46,332 nt of DNA from Lachnospiraceae bacterium (GCA_910576385.1 CAJTIR010000029.1:1-46332), one strand, 5' to 3'. Positions 23,808 to 32,040 are shown, counted from the first letter of the stretch. Notes: a model not told the origin generated them from the sequence alone. Program-made: numbers and translations.

Positions 23808-25257
23808 GGCTCCTTCCCTCCTTTTGCTGGATATTCTCTTGCCGCACTTTTTGTAATTTTTCTTTCACCACGCCGGAACGTGCGGCGATTCCGTCGCAAA
23901 GCCTCACTTCCTTTCGTAGTTCCCCTATCTGTTGTGTAAAATGGGAAATTTCTGCTTTTACTTCTGACTGTTGTCCGTTGTCTTTGAGGCTGCGGATTTT
24001 GTAGCGGAGATGCTTCCTTGTGTCAGAAAGTTCCTCTATCTGCCTTTGCAGGGTTTCCCTGCATGAAAAAAGCTGCTCTGCAGTATCTATGTGATAGCGG
24101 CAGAGCAGCCTTGTTTCCTTTGAAACCGTATCCAATTTTTTTAAATCTTCCCGAAACAGCATATGCACCTGCTTCGGGTTCCTGGGCTCCCTGTATCTGG
24201 GCAGGATGCCAAGCTGGTAGCAATAGTGCAGGTACAGCCCACGCAGCCCGCCGATTCTCCTTGTCTGATGCAGTGTCCCCTTTACTTTTATGGTACAGGA
24301 TTTTTGCTGCCTTTGCAGGGATTTCGGGCGCGGCTTTTCCACAGGCTGCGCAAGGATGCGCCTGCGGATAGCATCAATGGTATAACCCTCCCCAAAATTC
24401 CGCGCCAGTTTCAGCCCGCGTTCCCTCCCCTTTGGGCATATGGTGACGTCCTTACCAAACTTGATAGCATATCCCATCTCCTTCAGATAATGAAAAAACT
24501 GTTTCTCTGTCCTCGCTTTCCTTATGGCTTCATCCACGTCTGCTTTTACCATGCCCCGATAAGTCGGCTTGCCCTCCTGCTGCGCCTTCCATTCGGCATA
24601 ATGCTTTTCCTGCCCTTGCTTTGGGTTTTCAATGACAGATAACTGATATTCCAGACAGAGCCTGTCGGAAACGTTACGCATATCCCGATAATCTTGCTTT
24701 GTCCGATGGTAACGCTTCCCGTCTATAAAAGAAACAGAGTTCACCACAAAATGGTTGTGCAGGTGGTGGGCTTTATCCAGATGTGTTGCCACCAGTACCT
24801 GGAAGCGGCTCCCCCACAATTCCCTGGCCAGTTTCACGCCAATCTCATGCGCCATCGTCGGGGTACATTCCCCTGGCGCAAAAGACTGGTAGCCGTGGAA
24901 GGCCATGATGCCCCCATCCTTTCCAAACCTCTGTTTGACCGCCATCATCTCGGCACGGGCGGTGGTGGGCGTGCAGTTGATGCCGGACACATACTGCTGC
25001 ATGGCTCCCTCTGCCTCATCATATATTGTTTCCGCCTCGCCATCTTCCTGTTTTTCTTCTTTCTGCCTTTGCCTGGTTTTTTCTTCCCTGACCGCATAGG
25101 AAATGACGTCGGACAAGCCCTGCAATTCCCTCTCTTCCTGGCAGGGCAGTTCTGGCAGATTTGCAATCTCTGGGTACATAGTCTTGTCTGGGTTCTCCAC
25201 ATAGATGACGACTTTCCCAAGCCAGCCTTTAATGCTCCAGATAGAGGTTGTCGCCAT
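23782..25257 (-). CDS. MOBP-type relaxase
   Basis: A 491-residue relaxase. The N-terminal domain has a candidate nicking tyrosine at Tyr19 (KVVIYVENPDKT), a helix with YVSGINC near residue 89, and the metal-binding HUH-type motif THLDKAHHLHNHFVVNS with His165, His167 and His169. Residues ~240-330 form the region following the relaxase fold. The C-terminal ~150 residues are coiled coil (LRCKI-type segments and QIGELRKEVRLCDG). It nicks one strand at oriT and pilots the strand to the recipient. Its neighbours MobC-like and PcfB form the expected relaxosome. Start ATG gives MATTSIWSIKGWLG, typical of the family. Confidence 0.95.
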   Translation of the reverse strand: MATTSIWSIKGWLGKVVIYVENPDKTMYPEIANLPELPCQEERELQGLSDVISYAVREEKTRQRQKEEKQEDGEAETIYDEAEGAMQQYVSGINCTPTTARAEMMAVKQRFGKDGGIMAFHGYQSFAPGECTPTMAHEIGVKLARELWGSRFQVLVATHLDKAHHLHNHFVVNSVSFIDGKRYHRTKQDYRDMRNVSDRLCLEYQLSVIENPKQGQEKHYAEWKAQQEGKPTYRGMVKADVDEAIRKARTEKQFFHYLKEMGYAIKFGKDVTICPKGRERGLKLARNFGEGYTIDAIRRRILAQPVEKPRPKSLQRQQKSCTIKVKGTLHQTRRIGGLRGLYLHYCYQLGILPRYREPRNPKQVHMLFREDLKKLDTVSKETRLLCRYHIDTAEQLFSCRETLQRQIEELSDTRKHLRYKIRSLKDNGQQSEVKAEISHFTQQIGELRKEVRLCDGIAARSGVVKEKLQKVRQENIQQKEGRSHEHIRRSR

Positions 25258-25258
25258 G

Positions 25259-25678
25259 TCATTGCCTCCTTTGCGCCCCGCCCTTGCCTATTCCGTGCAA
25301 AGACTTATCTCTCTGTGCTGCTTCTTCCCTGCAATCCAGGCTTTGCAGGCTTCTGGAAGGTTCTGGAAGAATGACTGCTTCGGTAAACAGGCGCACAACT
25401 CCCTCAAACTTACGCATATCATTGTCATAGCGTTGTACGTCAATGACATTTAAGACATGCGCTTTCTGTGCAATCTGATTCAAGTTGTTGCCAATCTTAT
25501 GGAGTTCTCTCATCATGGAATAATAATCAGGCGGTGGTGCGTCCCTTGGCATTTTTCCGCTGATGGACTGGCGCACATAGGCTTCCTGGCTCAGCCCGCT
25601 CCTTTTTACCCGTTCCCGGAATGCATCCGCCTCTTCCCTGTTCAGGCGGAATAGGAAGGGAATGTCCCTGTTCCTCAA
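25259..25678 (-). CDS. MobC-like relaxosome protein
   Basis: A 139-residue protein with a ribbon-helix-helix N-terminus (FLFRLNREEADAFRERVKRS, then GLSQEAYVRQSI) and the MobC segment MMRELHKIGNNLNQIAQKAH at about residues 67-86. MobC proteins bind near oriT and help the relaxase open DNA. It overlaps the DUF5688 gene start region by 4 bases and ends 2 bases before the relaxase start. Confidence 0.9.
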   Translation of the reverse strand: MRNRDIPFLFRLNREEADAFRERVKRSGLSQEAYVRQSISGKMPRDAPPPDYYSMMRELHKIGNNLNQIAQKAHVLNVIDVQRYDNDMRKFEGVVRLFTEAVILPEPSRSLQSLDCREEAAQRDKSLHGIGKGGAQRRQ

Positions 25679-26631
25679 CGCTCCATCCCCCTTTCTTTCG
25701 GCAGGGATTCCGGTATCTGGCAGATTTTTCCTTTCTCCCTGTCATATTCATACACACGGTCAGACAGCACTTCCTCACTGCTGACCTCGGTCTGGTTGAC
25801 CTCCCGTACCAGACTCCCCAATTCCTTCGGAGTAATCTCCCCATCCTTTGGCACTACCAACACTTCATGGATAGAGGAGGGCAGGATATAAAAACCTTCT
25901 GGGAAGATTCTGCTGATTTTTTCCATCACGCCTGGGCAGGCAAGGGCAGAAGCCCCATACTGCATCCCCTGAATAGTCAATACAAATATTTCCCCCTCTG
26001 GTCTGTGTAAAAAATCCCCGTCTCCTGCAAGCAGGTTCCTGGAGTCTGCCATGCCAAACATTGCCGCCATATCCTGAAGCACTGGCGGCTGCCGCTTCTC
26101 CATGTTCCCCCATGCCTGCTGGAACAACGCTTCTTTTTCCATCCCCCAAATGCCCATGAGTACATCCGTCACTTCCATGCTGCCATTTTCCATTCCATCA
26201 TTCATCGGGAAGCAGAGCGCAAGCGTGAGCGACAGATCTTCCAGTTCCTGGTGGGGCATCTGGGTAAGCCTCTTCTGGTTCGCCTTTGTATTCACAATCC
26301 GCACACAGAGATATTCTTTCGCCTTTCCATACGCAAGCACCTTGTCAGCCTCTGGGATTTCTTTGAGCCCCATTCCTTCTTCTGCCAGTTTTGCCATCTC
26401 TTTCACGGCTTCTTCTTTTGGCCTGCCATTCTTTACCTCATCATAAAATGGCTCCACATAGATGATCGGGTCTGCCTGCTGCCCTGGCCTGTGGAAACAA
26501 ACGCCTGTTAAAACAATGTTATTATTTTTCTTCGGTTCCACGACCGTGCATTCCACATCCGAAAACTCTGGGGCAAGATAGTTTTTGATTTCCTGCGCCA
26601 CTCCTTCGGCAAATATCTTTTCCTCTAACAT
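25675..26631 (-). CDS. DUF5688-like protein
   Basis: A 318-residue soluble protein I recognise as DUF5688, common in clostridial ICEs and not functionally known. It reads FAEGVAQEIKNYLAPEFSDV, then TGVCFHRPGQQADPIIYVEP. The C-terminal half has a FYILPSSIHEVLVVPKDG segment. No membrane segment is seen. Its ATG overlaps the stop of the 36-aa gene and its stop overlaps the MobC-like start. Confidence 0.75.
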   Translation of the reverse strand: MLEEKIFAEGVAQEIKNYLAPEFSDVECTVVEPKKNNNIVLTGVCFHRPGQQADPIIYVEPFYDEVKNGRPKEEAVKEMAKLAEEGMGLKEIPEADKVLAYGKAKEYLCVRIVNTKANQKRLTQMPHQELEDLSLTLALCFPMNDGMENGSMEVTDVLMGIWGMEKEALFQQAWGNMEKRQPPVLQDMAAMFGMADSRNLLAGDGDFLHRPEGEIFVLTIQGMQYGASALACPGVMEKISRIFPEGFYILPSSIHEVLVVPKDGEITPKELGSLVREVNQTEVSSEEVLSDRVYEYDREKGKICQIPESLPKERGMER

Positions 26632-26735
26632 TTCCTGCTTCCCCCTCTCTGTTTCTTTTCCTTTACTGCCGCCGCATAACTCATCAGACGATTTTCCTTA
26701 CGCCTTTTATTTTCTTTTTTGATTTCTAAATGCAT
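26625..26735 (-). CDS. Very small basic protein (36 aa)
   Basis: The ATG follows GGGAGGAAGAAAAAG, an excellent ribosome binding site, and the stop overlaps the DUF5688 ATG (ATGTTAG), so the two are translationally coupled. The product is basic (KKENKRRKENRLMSY; KEKKQRGGSRKC). It overlaps the DUF3789-like gene by 29 bases. Function unknown; possibly nucleic-acid binding. Confidence 0.55.
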   Translation of the reverse strand: MHLEIKKENKRRKENRLMSYAAAVKEKKQRGGSRKC

Positions 26736-26844
26736 CTTTTTCTTCCTCCCTGCTTTCCATACCGCTAATCTGAAACAAACACATGGCTGTCACTCCAACA
26801 AAACCTCCCGCCAACATCCCAACCACAAACATACATCCTTCCAT
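26707..26844 (-). CDS. DUF3789-like small membrane protein
   Basis: A single transmembrane helix with the DUF3789 pattern (FVVGMLAGGFVGVTAMCLFQ) and a short charged tail. The frame extends 23 codons upstream to 26913, but that part overlaps a hairpin next to the small RNA locus. ATG at 26844, after AAAGGA, is the better start. Function unknown; the family is typical of this ICE class. Confidence 0.65.
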   Translation of the reverse strand: MEGCMFVVGMLAGGFVGVTAMCLFQISGMESREEEKDAFRNQKRK

Positions 26845-26920
26845 TTTTATATCCATTCCTTTCGCTTCGCTCAAGGCACAAAACGCCATGAAAAGGGTTT
26901 TCGTGCCGAGCATTTTGTGT

Positions 26921-26926
26921 TATAGT
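26921..26926 (+). promoter_or_regulatory. -10 box of small RNA copy A
   Basis: TGTTATAGT is an extended -10 form (TG-n-TATAGT). The -35 region is weak. Copy B has TACAAT in the same relation to its structured RNA. Confidence 0.45.
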
Positions 26927-26932
26927 GAATCT

Positions 26933-27054
26933 AATAATTAGGCATCCCGGTACCAATGGCTGATGCACCCACCCGTTAAGTATTGATATGCAGGTGGCCT
27001 TTTTCCAAAGGTGGGAATACCGTAGAGTAGGTTCACTATGTGAGCCTGTTTTTT
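26933..27054 (+). ncRNA. Candidate structured small RNA, copy A
   Basis: It shares with copy B (33905-34012) an ordered set of elements: GGCATCCC, a loop, GATGCACCCA, then CCG, a variable loop, GGTGGGAATAC, and a terminator GGTTCAC/GTGAGCC with a T run (27030-27054). GCATC pairs with GATGC, and CCCACC with GGTGGG. In copy B the second stem keeps pairing as CCCATC with GGTGGG, a G-U substitution. The loops differ in sequence and length. This supports a conserved RNA rather than a protein; I do not recognise the family. Confidence 0.55.
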
Positions 27055-27148
27055 GTGTCTTATTGCCAATTTTGGCTTAATTTACTATTTTTCAACCTTA
27101 TCATCCTCCATTTCTTCCAAGGGGTTTCAGGGACTTCCCTGATAAGCT

Positions 27149-27194
27149 GCCTTTGGCTGCCACTGCCCAAAAAGGGCGGTGGCAATCCAAAGGC
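27149..27194. repeat. Long hairpin downstream of small RNA A
   Basis: GCCTTTGG pairs with CCAAAGGC, enclosing TGCCACTGCCC paired with GGGCGGTGGCA around a short A-rich loop; about 19 of 21 positions pair. It is not followed by a clear T run. No such element follows copy B. Confidence 0.6.
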
Positions 27195-27366
27195 GTTGCT
27201 TGCTGGTATTGTGTATCACGCCGCTATCTGCTTACTGCTTTTCTAATCATCCTCATTACCCGTCGAAAACAGACGCTTCCTCGCCATTAGCAGCTATGAT
27301 AATTTCCCGTTTATCAATAATTTTCTTTCCGTCCATTTATCTGCTTCCCTGATATTTTTCTTTTCC

Positions 27367-27561
27367 TTACCGTTCATTTTCCCTCTTTTTTCCAGGTTCC
27401 TCCGCCTTGAAACTGACTCCTGCGAAATACTCTGCATCCAAAATATATTGGCTGTCCTTCCAATTTTTTTCTGCAATTTTCTCTGCTTTTGCAAGGTTTT
27501 CCGCCTGAATTGGGACAGTCATTTCTAAGGTTTCTGTTATTGTAATGTTGTAAGTTTTCAT
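27367..27561 (-). CDS. DpnD/PcfM-like protein
   Basis: A 64-residue protein of the DpnD/PcfM type: MKTYNITITETLEMTVPIQA, then a NLAKAEKIAEKNWK helix, a YILDAEYFAGVSFKA strand and a short polar tail. Its start overlaps the DUF3991 gene stop by 4 bases. PcfM-like genes lie in conjugative plasmids and ICEs; the function is not known. The region from here to 26913 holds small RNA A and no other gene. Confidence 0.8.
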   Translation of the reverse strand: MKTYNITITETLEMTVPIQAENLAKAEKIAEKNWKDSQYILDAEYFAGVSFKAEEPGKKRENER

Positions 27562-28535
27562 CTCTCACAGCTTCCTTTGTTCTGTTTTCTCCGTCTTGTC
27601 ACTCCAATTCCACGCTTGATACACAGGCAATCGTTATAGTCCTTGCCCTGTGGGGGTGGCTGGTCTAAGGTCTGGTATTTTCCTTGAAGTACCGTTTGTA
27701 TTGCTTTCGCCGCAAGCCTGCCCGCCTGGTCATTGTCCAGATGCAGCACAATTTTTTGAATATCTGGATAGTCTTTTAAGAACTGGGTAAGCGCCGCAGG
27801 CACTTTGCTCTGCGCCAACTCCCTTGCAGGCCGATATACTCCTGCAAGGGATAACAGATGTTCTTCCCTCCAATCCTCCCCTTCCATCTTCTGCAATGTG
27901 GCATAAGATAACAGGTCAATGGCAGATTCAAACAGATGGACAATGACGCTGTTCCCTTCTGCGGAGATAGAAAACGAATAGTTTTTGTCACTGCCATTTG
28001 CATCGCCAATGAAATCTGTCCCTATCCCACGCAGCGCCGCATAACGTGGGTTCCCTTCCCTATCCCGCCCTATAAACACTGCATTATGATAAGATTCACT
28101 TTCATATATCTGCCCAGACTGGATGCAGAACTGAATAATATCGCTATCAATTCCGCGCCCTTTTAGATAGGAAACCACCTTTGTATAACAATGGTTAGGC
28201 TTTGGCAATAACAACTTTTTTTCTATTGACTTTTCGGCTGGTGGGGAAACAGGCGGCTCTATGGCTGCCTGCCCTGCAATCGTCTGTACCGCATCCAAAA
28301 AAGCATAGCCCTTAACTTTTATCAGATAATCCAGGGCTGACCGCCCGCCAATCCCACGGCTCCACCACATCCATTTCCCGTTGGAAATCTTTAAACTGTC
28401 ATGGGTTTTGGTGGTGTAGACATTACCGGAAAAGCGCACAAGCTCATATGGCTCATAATTTTTTAGATAGGTTAATAAATCCATTCTTTTTACTTCCTGA
28501 ATGACTTCCGGTGCGATATATGGCATTTTTCTCAC
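27558..28535 (-). CDS. DUF3991/Toprim primase-like protein
   Basis: A 325-residue protein with an N-terminal DUF3991-like zinc-ribbon-derived part (MDLLTYLKNYEPYELVRFSG; GIGGRSALDYLIKVKG). Then comes a Toprim domain with the acidic pair in IQKIVLHLDNDQAGRLAAKA near residues 262-281. Such proteins in ICEs are taken to be primases or DNA-processing enzymes for the transferred strand. It lies at the upstream end of the transfer operon, about 60 bases after a hairpin terminator. Confidence 0.85.
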   Translation of the reverse strand: MRKMPYIAPEVIQEVKRMDLLTYLKNYEPYELVRFSGNVYTTKTHDSLKISNGKWMWWSRGIGGRSALDYLIKVKGYAFLDAVQTIAGQAAIEPPVSPPAEKSIEKKLLLPKPNHCYTKVVSYLKGRGIDSDIIQFCIQSGQIYESESYHNAVFIGRDREGNPRYAALRGIGTDFIGDANGSDKNYSFSISAEGNSVIVHLFESAIDLLSYATLQKMEGEDWREEHLLSLAGVYRPARELAQSKVPAALTQFLKDYPDIQKIVLHLDNDQAGRLAAKAIQTVLQGKYQTLDQPPPQGKDYNDCLCIKRGIGVTRRRKQNKGSCER

Positions 28536-28597
28536 TTCCTTTCCTGCCCTTGTATGGATATTCTGACATCATTTCTTGAATATCTGGGCATAAAAAC

Positions 28598-28633
28598 AGC
28601 CAGATGATTCTGCTTTTAGAAAACCATCTGGCT
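28598..28633 (-). terminator. Terminator upstream of the transfer operon
   Basis: AGCCAGATG pairs perfectly with CATCTGGCT (9 bp, 18-base loop), followed on the minus strand by GTTTTTATG. It can end transcripts from cargo 2 or act as a leader attenuator of the DUF3991 gene. Confidence 0.7.
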
Positions 28634-28707
28634 ATGTAAATCCTCATTAAAATTGTACTGTTCTCTACCCAATTTAACAAAAACTTTTTCCATCATGCAC
28701 AGAGTAC

Positions 28708-28860
28708 CTACAGTTTTTTTAAATCATGTAACAAAATAGGCAAATAAAACTTTGCACCTTTTTTGAATGATGCCACATAGATACATCCCTCTCTACAGAT
28801 GTTCGTAACAACTTTATGCATACTGATATAATAACTTTTAACATTCTCATTGGAAGGCAT
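28708..28860 (-). CDS. Possible 50-aa protein or gene remnant
   Basis: A minus-strand frame encodes MPSNENVKSYYISMHKVVTN followed by a Cys-containing ICREGCIYVASFKKGAKFYL segment and a LLHDLKKL end. It reads like a protein C-terminus, but no ribosome binding site precedes either ATG. It may be the tail of a decayed gene in the AT-rich spacer upstream of the transfer operon. Confidence 0.25.
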   Translation of the reverse strand: MPSNENVKSYYISMHKVVTNICREGCIYVASFKKGAKFYLPILLHDLKKL

Positions 28861-28950
28861 AAAATACTATGTAGCTATAAATTTTTACATTAATTATTAC
28901 ATTTAATTAATAACCATTTAAATGTTTTTCATTTCTAAATAATTTTGTTT

Positions 28951-29119
28951 AACTAGTGTACTGTGCCATTGATATTTGGTAAAACTACGTAGAATATTCG
29001 TCCATCTGCAAGGCGGATTTTCTAGCCGCAGCCACCACTACGCCGTCAAAAAACTGCTTTGCCGATGAAAAATTATCCTTCAGAGTTCCGCCAGATATAA
29101 TCCAGACAGTACACTAGTT
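28951..29119. mobile_element. MITE-like element with 14-bp inverted ends
   Basis: AACTAGTGTACTGT at 28951-28964 and its exact complement at 29106-29119 bound a 169-base segment whose centre is clearly richer in GC than its surroundings and encodes nothing. If CTAG is the target duplication, the inverted ends are TGTACTGT/ACAGTACA with weaker pairing further in. This is the form of a non-autonomous insertion sequence derivative. It lies just after the toroid-CHAT gene. Confidence 0.7.
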
Positions 29120-29206
29120 ACAATTTAAACTCTTAACAATCAACTTTATTTCTAAAATCCTACAACTCTTTCATAATAATATTACTATTACCACTTTCAA
29201 TATTTT

Positions 29207-30988
29207 CTACGCAACATCTTTGTAATTTTCAATAAGTGTAAATGGATTACCAAACAAAATATAACTTAACCATGTATCACCAAGTCCATTAGCCTTCAAA
29301 TACAATTCATATTTAGCTAATCTAACCGCCTCACTAATTGGAAAACTTAATTCGAGATAATAAAAAAATGAAATTATAAATGAGCTTGCTTGCTCATCAT
29401 TTACGTCATTCAATGTACAAATAATATTTATATTTTCACTTATCTGCGGATGTTTCCTTAAATACTCCTTAATATATACATAAGTATCACAGCAGTTAAA
29501 TATGATAATTGAACAATATGAATCTAATAATTTATTTATTAACTCTCCTATTTCTATTTCGGCATCATAAAAATTTATATATCCATCAATACAATGCCCT
29601 GAAATATAAAATATATCCTGCTTTTTGTTTATATATTCAAACACATTTCTTTTAGTGGCTTTTTCACCTTTCAAAGAAATATAACTATAAAAATTACTAT
29701 TCTTACAATAATTTGAAATATACACCTCTTCTTTATTACTATGTAATAAATTATTTTTGCTATCAAATATACCAAATAACTTAACCTTTCTAGCATTAAT
29801 AATTTTCTTATTAATACATTCCTTTGTAACACGTGTCATCGGAACCATTAATGATAAAATATTATTAGAAAAATCACTGTATTCTATTTCGTAAATTCTA
29901 TCTTCCTCAAAATTCATCTGTATTTGATAGAAATTTTGTCCGATAATTTTTATTGTTTCATTATTCTCTTTAATTAACTGCATAAAATCAAAGCTTGAGG
30001 AATCATAACCTGAACGAAGCAATTGATCTGATATTTTTCTAATCTTATTATTTAATTCAGATTTTCCAGATTCTGTAATCAATATTGTATTGTTCATATT
30101 AACAGCACCATCCACATAAAATAAACATACTAATATAGATGTTGCACAAAAAAGATCATATAAAGACCTCCTTTCATTAAATACAAATGATGATAACCCC
30201 AAGACATTGGCCTGTTCTAACGGATTGCTCTTATTAAGAATACTTAAGCTTTCTATAGCCCACATTGTAGTAGATAATGAACTTTTATTTGTCATAATAT
30301 CCACATACATCATATTGCTTTTTAAATTCATAATACTATTATAAATTTTCTCAATTTCTATAATTTTTAAAGACGAATATTGTTTTAACATAGATAAACA
30401 TTCAAATGTATTTTGAATTGTTCCTATACCAGATGGAAATGGTGCAAAAAGCCCTTTTTCATTATCATAACACTCCATACAAAAGGAAATAATCCATTCT
30501 TGTAATTTCTCATTTTTATATGCAATACATTGCATAATTGAAGATACCCAATATAAAGTTGTTGTATTATATGCTTCAATATGTTTATCATACACTTTAT
30601 TATCTTTAATCAACGATTCAATATATTTTACCAAATCCCTTCTGAGTTCACAATCAATACAATTCAATTTTTTCAGCGAAATAGTTGCATAAAAAGTATT
30701 AAATATGTTCGATATATTTGTATTTGGCTCGCCAAATCCACCATCTTCACATTTGCAATATTTTATATAATTTATGGTATCTTGTTGCACATAATTTAAT
30801 TGATTTATCAAAGAATATATAACAGTTGCATAAAAGACATTTTCTAAATATGAAGTTGTATTGAGATAGTTTCCATAACCACCATCCTTATTTTTACATT
30901 CCTGTATAAAATCAGAAATTTCATTTTTATTTTTAATCTGAGGAAATTTATACCACCAGACTGTCTGTAAATATATTGGCAAATACAA
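29207..30988 (-). CDS. Toroid-repeat/CHAT protease fusion protein
   Basis: A 593-residue protein starting at TTG, 9 bases after AGGAG. Residues ~20-300 contain prenyltransferase/squalene-cyclase-type repeats: CKNKDGGYGNYLNTT with VFYATVIYSL (31-60), CKCEDGGFGEPNT with TFYATISLKKL (78-108), a weaker FAPFPSGIGTIQNTFECLSM (181-200) and further helices, as in an alpha-alpha toroid. Residues ~440-593 are a CHAT (caspase-like) domain: His465 in YISGHCIDGY, Cys500 in IFNCCDT, then NDVNDEQASSFIISFFYYLE and GDTWLSYILFGNP. The His/Cys dyad is intact, so it should be a cysteine protease. No signal or membrane segment is seen. It follows the thioredoxin-like and B3/4 genes. Its target is unknown. Confidence 0.75.
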   Translation of the reverse strand: MYLPIYLQTVWWYKFPQIKNKNEISDFIQECKNKDGGYGNYLNTTSYLENVFYATVIYSLINQLNYVQQDTINYIKYCKCEDGGFGEPNTNISNIFNTFYATISLKKLNCIDCELRRDLVKYIESLIKDNKVYDKHIEAYNTTTLYWVSSIMQCIAYKNEKLQEWIISFCMECYDNEKGLFAPFPSGIGTIQNTFECLSMLKQYSSLKIIEIEKIYNSIMNLKSNMMYVDIMTNKSSLSTTMWAIESLSILNKSNPLEQANVLGLSSFVFNERRSLYDLFCATSILVCLFYVDGAVNMNNTILITESGKSELNNKIRKISDQLLRSGYDSSSFDFMQLIKENNETIKIIGQNFYQIQMNFEEDRIYEIEYSDFSNNILSLMVPMTRVTKECINKKIINARKVKLFGIFDSKNNLLHSNKEEVYISNYCKNSNFYSYISLKGEKATKRNVFEYINKKQDIFYISGHCIDGYINFYDAEIEIGELINKLLDSYCSIIIFNCCDTYVYIKEYLRKHPQISENINIICTLNDVNDEQASSFIISFFYYLELSFPISEAVRLAKYELYLKANGLGDTWLSYILFGNPFTLIENYKDVA

Positions 30989-31016
30989 ATCTAATCACTC
31001 CTCTCAATAAAAATAA

Positions 31017-31043
31017 GAGTCCTCCGCTTATCTCAAAGGACTC
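31017..31043 (-). terminator. Internal terminator-like hairpin before the toroid-CHAT gene
   Basis: GAGTCCT pairs with AGGACTC around a 13-base loop, followed on the minus strand by TTATTTTTATT and then directly by the AGGAG of the toroid-CHAT gene. It may lower expression of that gene relative to the two upstream genes. Confidence 0.65.
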
Positions 31044-31056
31044 CTAACCAATATTA

Positions 31057-31329
31057 TTATTTATTTATGATCTCTCTATATATCTCCATAAACCTATTGT
31101 AAGTTACAAATCCTTCTAATCGATAGAAACATTTATTCTTAACAAATATAGTTGTTGGAATAACTTTAATAGAAATATTATTTGGCATTGAATAATCTAT
31201 TTCCACTTTTTGCTTAGTCATAACCATATTCAATGTTACTTTGTATTCTATACAAGCTGGGCACCAATCATTAATATATACATAAATCTTAATAATATTT
31301 TTTTTAAATTTAAAATTTCCTCTTCTCAT
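31057..31329 (-). CDS. Thioredoxin-like protein (CPAC)
   Basis: A 90-residue thioredoxin-fold protein: strand KIYVYINDW, active site WCPACIEYKV (Cys23 and Cys26), the conserved cis-proline in VIPTTIFVKNKCF near residue 59, and a last helix. It is shorter than thioredoxin (~105 residues) and its dipeptide is Pro-Ala. No signal peptide, so a cytoplasmic thiol redox function is likely. Its ATG directly follows the TAG of the B3/4 gene, showing tight translational coupling. It may reduce or oxidise the CHAT cysteine or a substrate (inference). Confidence 0.8.
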   Translation of the reverse strand: MRRGNFKFKKNIIKIYVYINDWCPACIEYKVTLNMVMTKQKVEIDYSMPNNISIKVIPTTIFVKNKCFYRLEGFVTYNRFMEIYREIINK

Positions 31330-32040
31330 CTATATAATTTCAAGCTCATTTTGCTCTACTGTTAAAAATTTAACTGTACATGAAGCTTCACAATAATTCT
31401 TTAGATTATTTGCAATTGAATTAGTAGTATCTTTTATTTCATTATCAGTTATCTGACTAACAGCACCCTCCACAAATAATGCAATCTTTCTTGTATTTGT
31501 ATCTATTTTTGCAAAATCACAGTCCTTATAATTCCAACATCTTGTCAATACCCTAGCTGTATCTGCATAGACAACTTCACCTTCAATTGTACTTTCTTCC
31601 TCACTACCTCCTACACCTACAAAACTTTCTCCTAACTTTGCATATCTCAATATAATATCGTCAGAAACCCTGGATAAATCATATCCCCCTATTGGTAAAT
31701 AATGTATTGTTTCTGCACATAAATATGCATCAACCGCAGGACTTATATGTGGCACAAATCCACTTTTTATTACCCTGGCAAGAAGTGATTCTGCAGTAGG
31801 CTTTTTTTTCTTAGGGTTTACACCAAAAGATTTATATATTTCTCTCCAAGCAATAATATTCTTCAAGTCTCCTAATTCTTTAAAAGATTCAAATTTATTC
31901 GCAAACTTAGTAAAAGTATTTTTACAAAAATCTGTTAAATCATCCTTATAAATTTTATTATTTAAATTTTCTGCTATAACAACTCCGATCCTTAAATCTG
32001 GATAATTCTGTCTTATTTGATCATCAATTAATAATTTCAT
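31330..32040 (-). CDS. B3/4-domain protein
   Basis: A 236-residue protein with the B3/4 domain seen in phenylalanyl-tRNA synthetase beta subunits and in free-standing relatives: WREIYKSFGVNPKKKKPTAE near residues 66-85, LLARVIKSGFVPHISPAVDA, YLCAETIHYLPIGGYDLSRV, and VYADTARVLTRCWNYKDCDF. In the synthetase this fold edits mischarged tRNA; in free-standing proteins the substrate is not known. GGAGG precedes the ATG by 9 bases. It is the first gene of the three-gene unit ending in the toroid-CHAT protease. Its role in that unit is unknown; binding of an amino-acid-like ligand or aminoacyl-tRNA is possible. Confidence 0.8.
   Translation of the reverse strand: MKLLIDDQIRQNYPDLRIGVVIAENLNNKIYKDDLTDFCKNTFTKFANKFESFKELGDLKNIIAWREIYKSFGVNPKKKKPTAESLLARVIKSGFVPHISPAVDAYLCAETIHYLPIGGYDLSRVSDDIILRYAKLGESFVGVGGSEEESTIEGEVVYADTARVLTRCWNYKDCDFAKIDTNTRKIALFVEGAVSQITDNEIKDTTNSIANNLKNYCEASCTVKFLTVEQNELEII

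Noticed and set aside
26881-26913. N-terminal extension of the DUF3789-like protein
   Set aside because: The extra 23 codons coincide with an imperfect hairpin beside small RNA A, and the family begins directly before the transmembrane helix.
28708-28860. RiPP precursor for cargo 2
   Set aside because: The frame has two cysteines but no leader-like motif, no ribosome binding site, and no modifying enzyme directly adjacent.
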